DNA from: Actinomycetota bacterium
Lineage (GTDB): Bacteria > Actinomycetota > Nitriliruptoria > Nitriliruptorales > JAHWKO01
Length of the DNA: 64,000 nucleotides
Direction: 5' to 3'
Assembly (NCBI GenBank): GCA_019347855.1
Contig: JAHWKO010000001.1
Location: 1 to 64,000, forward strand
The notes under the pieces were generated by a model. The model was not told the origin of the DNA and did no database searches. It saw only the letters and a list, made by a program, of their open reading frames with translations. Both the position numbers and the translations under genes were made by a program. Positions within the stretch are counted from its first letter, which is position 1. Each line of letters starts with the position of its first letter. Shown here piece by piece: positions 59,285 to 64,000 of this stretch.

Positions 59285-61153
59285 ATGGCGACTTCGGATG
59301 TGCTGCGGGAACGCGAGGACATCGAGCGGGCGATCGGTGGGAAGACCACCTGTGACCTGCTGCGGCGCAACGCCACCGAGAGCGGTGACATGCCGGCGCT
59401 CTCGTGGAAGGAGGGCGGCGCCTGGCGGACGATCAACTGGCGCGACTACCGCGACGCGGTGCGCGACGTCACCCTCGGTCTCGACGCTCTGGGCATCCAG
59501 CGCGGTGACTACGTCGGGATCATGGGCTCCAACCGCTGGGAGCACGTCATCACCGACCAGGGCATCGTGCACACGGGCGCCGTGCCGTCGACCTTCTACC
59601 AGACCTTGTCGCCCGACCAGATCCAGTACGTGGCGGAGAACTGCGGCGCGAAGGCGATCTTCCTCGAGAACCGCGACTACATGAAGCGGTTCAGCGAGGT
59701 GCGCGACCGCCTGCCCGCCATCGAGCACGTGATCCTGTGGGAGCACGCCGAGGACTTCGGCACGGACGACTCGGTGCTGTCCTTCGAGGAGCTGGTCGAG
59801 AAGGGACGACAAGCTGACCGTGCACGGTTCGACGAGCTGATCGCGGCGATCGACCCCGAGGACTACGTGACCCTGATCTACACCTCGGGTACCACCGGGC
59901 CGCCCAAGGGCGTGCCGCTCACCCATCACAACATGCTGTTCGAGGTCGAGTCCCTGGACCGCATCTCCGGTATCGAGGACGGGACCACCGGGGTCTCGTA
60001 CCTGCCCCTGGCGCACATCGCCGAGCGGGCGATGTCGATCTACAACGCGCAGAAGAAGCGCGCGCACGAGTACTTCTGTCCCGACCCCAAGCAGGTGCTG
60101 GAGTACGTCCAGGAGGCGCGTCCGTCGACGTTCGTCGGCGTGCCCCGCGTGTGGGAGAAGGTCAAGGCCGGGGTCACCGCGAAGCTCGAGGCCGAGGAGA
60201 ACGACACCAAGCGCAAGCTCGCCCAGCGTGCGATCAAGGTGGGCACGGCCGTGGCCCGCATGCGCGACCAGGGCAAGGAGCCGTCGTTCCTGCTGAAGGC
60301 CGAGCACGCGGTGCTCGACAAGGTCGTGCTGTCGAAGGTCCGCGAGGGGATCGGCCTGGACCGCTGCGACTTCGCGGTCACGTCCACGGCTCCGATGCCG
60401 TTCGACGTCGAGGAGTGGTTCGCGGCGATCGGTTTCCAGCTCAACGGGATCTGGGGCATGACCGAACTGTCCGCGGCGGCGACCTGCAACCCGCCCGACG
60501 ACATCCGCATCGGCACGGTCGGCAAGCCCATCCCGGGGATCGAGATCGAGCTGGCCGACGAGGACCGCGAGGTCTGCGTCCGCGGTCCGATCCTGGTGGA
60601 CGGCTACCTGAACATGCCCGAGGAGACCGAGGCCCTGATCGACGACGAGGGCTGGCTGCACTCCGGCGACATCGGCGAGTGGGACGACGACGGGTACCTG
60701 AAGATCGTCGACCGCAAGAAGGAGCTGATCATCACGTCGAGCGGGAAGAACATCTCCCCGGCGCACGTCGAGTCGCTCCTGAAGGAGCACTCGCTGATCG
60801 GTCAGGCGCTCGCCTACGGCGACGACAAGCCGTACCTGGTGGCCCTGCTGGTCCTCGACGGCGAGGTCGCCCCCCAGTGGGCAGCCCAGCACGGGATCGA
60901 CGAGAGCGACCTCGCGTCCCTGGCCGAGCACCCCCAGGTCCGTGAGGTCGTGGAACAGGCGGTCGACGAGGCCAACCAGAAGCTGGCCCGCATCGAGCAG
61001 ATCAAGTACTTCACGATCCTGCCCACGGAGTGGACGCCGGAGTCCGAGGAGCTCACGCCGACGATGAAGCTGAAGCGCCGTGTCGTGACCGACAAGTACG
61101 GCGAGGAGATCGAGGCGCTCTACGAGAAGGGCGCCCAGCACACCTCGTCGTAG
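59285..61153 (+). CDS. fadD: Long-chain fatty-acid--CoA ligase (FadD15-like)
   Basis: This 622-residue adenylate-forming enzyme activates fatty acids to acyl-CoA with ATP. The AMP-binding P-loop is YTSGTTGPPKGVPLTHHN (about 199-216), followed by LPLAHIAER, GIWGMTELSAA (A5 region), GWLHSGDIGE (A7 Asp), IVDRKKELIITSSGKNISP (A8) and LTPTMKLKRR (A10, catalytic Lys). The long form with a leading CNLLR-like DLLRRNATESGD and VTLGLDALGIQRGDYVGIM matches FadD15. GGGAGTGG precedes the ATG. A 7-bp hairpin directly after the stop is the likely terminator. Confidence 0.95.
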   Translation: MATSDVLREREDIERAIGGKTTCDLLRRNATESGDMPALSWKEGGAWRTINWRDYRDAVRDVTLGLDALGIQRGDYVGIMGSNRWEHVITDQGIVHTGAVPSTFYQTLSPDQIQYVAENCGAKAIFLENRDYMKRFSEVRDRLPAIEHVILWEHAEDFGTDDSVLSFEELVEKGRQADRARFDELIAAIDPEDYVTLIYTSGTTGPPKGVPLTHHNMLFEVESLDRISGIEDGTTGVSYLPLAHIAERAMSIYNAQKKRAHEYFCPDPKQVLEYVQEARPSTFVGVPRVWEKVKAGVTAKLEAEENDTKRKLAQRAIKVGTAVARMRDQGKEPSFLLKAEHAVLDKVVLSKVREGIGLDRCDFAVTSTAPMPFDVEEWFAAIGFQLNGIWGMTELSAAATCNPPDDIRIGTVGKPIPGIEIELADEDREVCVRGPILVDGYLNMPEETEALIDDEGWLHSGDIGEWDDDGYLKIVDRKKELIITSSGKNISPAHVESLLKEHSLIGQALAYGDDKPYLVALLVLDGEVAPQWAAQHGIDESDLASLAEHPQVREVVEQAVDEANQKLARIEQIKYFTILPTEWTPESEELTPTMKLKRRVVTDKYGEEIEALYEKGAQHTSS

Positions 61154-61172
61154 GGCTCGTAGGGCCGAGCCC
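61153..61172. terminator. Hairpin after the acyl-CoA ligase
   Basis: GGGCTCG (61153-61159) pairs with CGAGCCC (61166-61172) around a 6-base loop. It overlaps the last base of the ligase stop and could also serve the broken gene on the other strand, whose frame ends at 61174. Confidence 0.5.
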
Positions 61173-61173
61173 G

Positions 61174-61411
61174 TCAGGCCGGGACGACCACGCGCACGCC
61201 GGCGTCCTCGGCGACCGTCCGCCAGTCGTACTCGGTCGCCACGAGGCGGCCGTCACGGCGGGCCGACGAGATCACCGCGAAGGAGCTGGAGCGCCTCCAC
61301 GATGTCCTTCAGGCCCTCCACGGGGCACGGGCCGCCGGTGTGGGTGACGGTCCCACAGTCGAGGTCGAACAGGGGGTCGTCCTGGGGCCAGGGGAGTGCG
61401 GCCGCGTCCAT
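61174..61411 (-). pseudogene. Small gene broken by a +1 frameshift
   Basis: From an ATG at 61411 with GAGGAGCGACG just before it, the frame encodes MDAAALPWPQDDPLFDLDC... EGLKDIVEALQLL and then ends at a TGA at 61253. Around 61290 a shift by one base continues instead as SFAVISSARRDGRLVATEYD and DAGVRVVVPA, stopping at 61174. The combined frame, 238 bases, is one more than a multiple of three. The second part looks like genuine coding sequence and has no start of its own. Unknown family; degraded gene, programmed shift or sequencing error are the options. An intact 52-residue product ending at 61253 is also possible. Confidence 0.5.
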
Positions 61412-61577
61412 CGTCGCTCCTCGGGGAGGGGGCCATCGTCTCCCATAACTCTCGGTAGTTGAACGACCACTCTGTGTAGCGAGATGGTGTCAACCTGCGG
61501 GGCCGAGGGTGACTAGCTCTTCGTGACGGTGGCGCGATCCGACCCGCCGGACGGCGTGGCACGAACCGATAGGAGCC
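61412..61577. other. Relatively AT-rich intergenic region
   Basis: This gap has lower GC than its surroundings and no gene I can support. It includes an interrupted inverted repeat: GTTGA (61458-61462) and ACCA (61466-61469) against TGGT (61485-61488) and TCAAC (61490-61494). Confidence 0.5.
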
Positions 61578-61913
61578 TCAGTTGTCCTCGGGGTTCAGAC
61601 CCCGGGCATCTCGGCGGTCGAGGTACTCCGAGAGACGACGCTGGAGCTTGCCGGCGGACAGCTCGGCCTGCTGGTGGTGGCCCTCCTTGCGCGCCACCCA
61701 GCGGGTGACCTCGCCGCCGCCCGCCTCGGCGGAGTCGACCTCGAACTCCCACTCGGGGAACTCGCTCTCGAGCCACTCGATGGTCGGGATGTGGCGCTCA
61801 TCGAGGACGCGTCCCGCCGCTCCGTGCGCGGCGGCATCCGAGCGCTGGTGGCTCTCGTCGTGTGGCGTGTCCACCTCGCCGCGCTGCATCGTGTCGGTGT
61901 CGTTCTCCGTCAT
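61578..61913 (-). CDS. Acidic small protein of unknown function
   Basis: This 111-residue protein has a disordered acidic N-terminal third (ENDTDTMQRGEVDTPHDESHQ), then a compact part with IPTIEWLESEFPEWEFEVDSAE, and a basic helical tail (AELSAGKLQRRLSEYLDRRD). No family is recognised. The ATG at 61913 has GGAGGAGCTCC upstream. Two inverted repeats, one a perfect 16-bp palindrome, lie 41-77 bases upstream, so it is likely tightly regulated. Confidence 0.68.
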   Translation of the reverse strand: MTENDTDTMQRGEVDTPHDESHQRSDAAAHGAAGRVLDERHIPTIEWLESEFPEWEFEVDSAEAGGGEVTRWVARKEGHHQQAELSAGKLQRRLSEYLDRRDARGLNPEDN

Positions 61914-61953
61914 GGAGCTCCTCCACCTCGTCGGGCAGGTCGTTGGGCAGGTC

Positions 61954-61971
61954 ACCGACCGTTTCGTCGGT
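61954..61971. promoter_or_regulatory. Inverted repeat ACCGAC-N6-GTCGGT
   Basis: Two 6-base arms (61954-61959 and 61966-61971) flank CGTTTC. It lies 41 bases upstream of the acidic protein's start and next to the palindrome. Confidence 0.45.
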
Positions 61972-61974
61972 CGC

Positions 61975-61990
61975 TTCGGTACGTACCGAA
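61975..61990. promoter_or_regulatory. Perfect 16-bp palindrome TTCGGTACGTACCGAA
   Basis: All 16 bases are self-complementary, which is unlikely by chance in one place. It sits 62 bases upstream of the acidic protein's start and about 190 bases upstream of the divergent PBP gene. A dimeric repressor such as a TetR-type protein is the usual owner of such a site; the regulator is not in the window. Confidence 0.55.
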
Positions 61991-62183
61991 CGTAGCGGTC
62001 GTTCACTACAACGCACGAGGACCTCCTTACGTTCCATCGGGAGGAGGTCCGTCGAGACGGGGTTCCCGTGCCCGAACGGCCGGGGCTCGGGCGATGCCAT
62101 TCCGTGCCCGGCAGGCCACCTTTTGTGTCAGACTCACCCCGCGGTCGCCTCGGGCGGACCGCATGGCTACGGGGGAAGTTGAC

Positions 62184-64000
62184 GTGCAGGTCCACAGGTC
62201 CGCCGGGACGATCCTCGTCCGGCTCATCGCGGTCATCGCCGTCATGGCGGTCACCGTCGGGGTCGCGCTGCTGCCGACGGTCGTGGCCGCCGACTCGGCC
62301 GTTGCCTCGCTGGACCGCGAGATGTTCGACGTCCCCCCGTTGCCGGACGATTTCGAGGCGCCCGCCGAGACCTCGTTCGTGTACGCGGCGGACGGGTCCG
62401 AGCTCGACCGGCTGCACGGGCCGCAGAACCGGGTGCACGTCCCCCTGACCCGCATCCCCGAGGTCACACGTCAGGCGGTGGTCGCCACCGAGGACGCCGG
62501 CTTCCACCAGCACAACGGCGTCGACCACCGCGCGATCCTCCGCGCCGCGGTGGCCAACGCCCGTGCAGGGGCGGTCGAGGCCGGGGCGTCGACGATCACG
62601 CAGCAGTACGTCCGCAACGTTCTCCTCGCGTCCTACCGGACCGATGACGGCGGCTTCGAGAAGAGCCTGGCACGCAAGGTGCACGAGGCGGCCTGGGCCG
62701 TGGCTCTCGAGGAGCAGCTGTCCAAGGACGAGATCCTCGAGCGGTACCTCAACACCGCGTACTTCGGCAACGGTGTGTACGGGATCGGGACGGCGGCCCG
62801 GTACTACTTCGGCCGCGACGTGTCGGAGCTCGACGCCGCGCGATCCGCGCTCCTGGCGGGCCTGATCCGCGCTCCCGAGCTGAACGATCCGATCGAGCAC
62901 CCCGACTCGGCCCGTGGCCGGCGTGACATCGTGCTGCGTCAGATGCGGATCGCCGGGTTCCTCACGGCCGGACAGATGTCCGTGGCACAGGACGCGCCCC
63001 TCGGGCTCGACGTGCAGGCGGAGGGTGAGAGGGAGGAGCCGTTCCTCGTCGAGTGGGTGAAGCGGGTCGCCTTCGACCCGTCCGTGGAGCTCCAGCCGGA
63101 GGTCCAGCAGGCGCTCGGCCCGGACAAGGAGGCGCGTCAGCGGGCGGTGTTCGAGGGCGGGCTGCGGATCCACACGACGGTGGAGCCGGCGAAGCTGCGG
63201 CAAGCCACCGCGGCGTTGCGCAGCTACCTCGAGCAGCCGGAGGAGGACCCGCTGGGTGGTGTCGTGTCGGTCGAGCCGGGGACGGGGGCGGTCCGGTCGG
63301 TCGCGGTCGGTCCCAAGTCCTTCGGGGAGTGCCCGGAGGGTCAGCGGACGTGCGACGTGACCAAGGTCTACCCGATCGTCCCTGGGGGCGGCGGCACGGG
63401 GCGGCCACCGGGATCCTCGTTCAAGGCGGTCGTGATGGCCGCGGCGCTCGCCGACGGGGTCACCCCAGCCTGGGCCGCGACGGCGCGGTCCGGCGAGGAG
63501 ATCGACGGCTGTCACGACGAGGACGGCACGTACGACCCCGAGAACTACGACGGAGCCAACTTCGGCCGCATCGAGATGGCGACCGCCGCCCAGAACTCCG
63601 TCAACGTGTACTTCGTCAAGCTCGCCCGCGAGATCGGGGTGCCGACCGTCGCCGAGATGGCCGCGGACCTCGGCATCCGCAACACCGATCCGCCGCTCGA
63701 GGACTTCGGACCGTCGAGCTGCTCGGTCGCGCTGGGGACCGTGAGCGTCTACCCGCTGGAGATGGCCACCGCCTACGCCGCGTTCGCGAACGGTGGGGTC
63801 CGCTGCGACCCCCACGTCATCTCGAGGATCGAGGACCGTCAGGGCAACGTGCTCTACGAGCACGAGCCGACCTGCGAGCGGGTCCTGGACGAGGACCAGG
63901 CGGCCTGGTTGGCCGAGCTGCTGCAGGGGCCGCCGTCGCGCGGGGGCACGGCGCCCTACGTCGGCGCCACGCTGGGCCGGCCGGTCGCGGGCAAGACGGG
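62184..64000 (+). CDS. Class A penicillin-binding protein, 3' end outside window
   Basis: This protein builds peptidoglycan: glycosyltransferase plus transpeptidase. Only the first 605 codons are seen. A membrane helix spans about 5-35 (LIAVIAVMAVTVGVALL). The glycosyltransferase has ATEDAGFHQHNGVDHRAI (catalytic Glu near 103), then GASTITQQYVRN and RYLNTAYFGNGVYGIGTAA. The transpeptidase has SSFK (411-414), NSVN near 472 and KTG at the window's last bases, so the fragment covers the whole active site. The GTG at 62184 has GGGGGAAG five bases upstream; an ATG at 62163 is in frame but has no site. The 270-base gap upstream holds the palindrome described above. Confidence 0.95.
   Translation, partial: MQVHRSAGTILVRLIAVIAVMAVTVGVALLPTVVAADSAVASLDREMFDVPPLPDDFEAPAETSFVYAADGSELDRLHGPQNRVHVPLTRIPEVTRQAVVATEDAGFHQHNGVDHRAILRAAVANARAGAVEAGASTITQQYVRNVLLASYRTDDGGFEKSLARKVHEAAWAVALEEQLSKDEILERYLNTAYFGNGVYGIGTAARYYFGRDVSELDAARSALLAGLIRAPELNDPIEHPDSARGRRDIVLRQMRIAGFLTAGQMSVAQDAPLGLDVQAEGEREEPFLVEWVKRVAFDPSVELQPEVQQALGPDKEARQRAVFEGGLRIHTTVEPAKLRQATAALRSYLEQPEEDPLGGVVSVEPGTGAVRSVAVGPKSFGECPEGQRTCDVTKVYPIVPGGGGTGRPPGSSFKAVVMAAALADGVTPAWAATARSGEEIDGCHDEDGTYDPENYDGANFGRIEMATAAQNSVNVYFVKLAREIGVPTVAEMAADLGIRNTDPPLEDFGPSSCSVALGTVSVYPLEMATAYAAFANGGVRCDPHVISRIEDRQGNVLYEHEPTCERVLDEDQAAWLAELLQGPPSRGGTAPYVGATLGRPVAGKT

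Noticed and set aside
59237..61141. Open frame of 634 codons opposite the acyl-CoA ligase
   Set aside because: Composition biased to Val, Leu, Asp, His and Gly without any fold; the ligase on the plus strand has all family motifs.
61798..62037. Overlapping minus-strand frame starting at an ATG at 62037
   Set aside because: No ribosome site (CCTCC instead of GGAGG precedes it), and it runs over the start of the acidic protein in another frame.
1..64000. tRNA, rRNA, CRISPR, IS elements, phage genes
   Set aside because: No tRNA-like cloverleaf, spaced repeat array, transposase or integrase motif was found in reading the sequence and frames.

Overview
The window is very GC-rich, densely coding and uses many GTG starts. 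Family content points to a deep-branching, high-GC actinobacterium: a DUF3039 protein, an SCO6745-type protein, a MetOD1 signalling protein, a resuscitation-promoting-factor-like transglycosylase, a PPOX/F420-type oxidoreductase, a WS/DGAT acyltransferase and MtrA/DrrAB-style ABC exporters. Nitriliruptoria or Euzebya-like lineages would fit, but this is inference because no rRNA or marker gene is present. I see no tRNA, rRNA, CRISPR array, IS element or prophage; the region reads as ordinary chromosome.

Layout. 1-5.1 kb: a truncated secreted protein, a short-chain dehydrogenase, an SLC13-type transporter with RCK-C domains, an MBL hydrolase and a saccharopine-dehydrogenase-like reductase. 5.1-10.3 kb: a membrane-anchored coiled-coil protein, a lipoprotein, a methyltransferase coupled to a WS/DGAT acyltransferase, ketopantoate reductase and a quinone oxidoreductase. 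10.4-14.9 kb: a complete sugar-type ABC importer operon (Tat lipoprotein, ATPase, two permeases) with a recognisable promoter. 14.9-19.98 kb: an Rip3-like site-2 protease with CBS domains, a crotonase, an unrecognised GDFxKxGxLR-type protein, a CBS protein, and a histidine kinase coupled to a MetOD1 protein. 20-27.6 kb: PabB-like chorismate enzyme, DUF3039, an SQR-like flavoprotein, an ATP-dependent DNA ligase, a DUF5671-like repeat membrane protein and an SCO6745 protein preceded by a 13-codon leader frame. 27.6-33.1 kb: a Drr-type ABC exporter, an M23 peptidase, and a coupled set of a lipase-maturation-factor-like protein, an EEP nuclease, a purine phosphorylase and an MTA/SAH deaminase. 34.6-43.4 kb: ADP-ribosylglycohydrolase, Ser/Thr kinase, DUF523/DUF1722, RtcA, LysM-M23 and Rpf-like wall enzymes, an NfeD-tailed protein and a PPOX protein. 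43.6-47.5 kb: an RpoD-like sigma factor, a stand-alone EVE/PUA-like domain, an N-formylglutamate-amidohydrolase-like enzyme and a serine hydrolase.

47.5-57 kb is the most system-like stretch: four 28-bp tandem hairpin repeats, then SNF2 ATPase + SWIM protein (4-base overlap) + AAA ATPase, facing an SbcC-like/SbcD-like pair. The SbcD-like gene begins in an array of repeated GGAGGTGATG and ATG elements. 57.2-64 kb: a SulP transporter, long-chain acyl-CoA ligase, a small broken gene, an unknown acidic protein under a perfect 16-bp palindrome, and the start of a class A penicillin-binding protein that ends exactly at its KTG motif.

A recurring -10-like element, TACGGT (TAnnnT type), precedes many starts. 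At several genes lacking a Shine-Dalgarno sequence it sits exactly 7 bases before the start codon, as expected of leaderless transcripts. All functions are inferred from sequence motifs read by eye; no database search was run.
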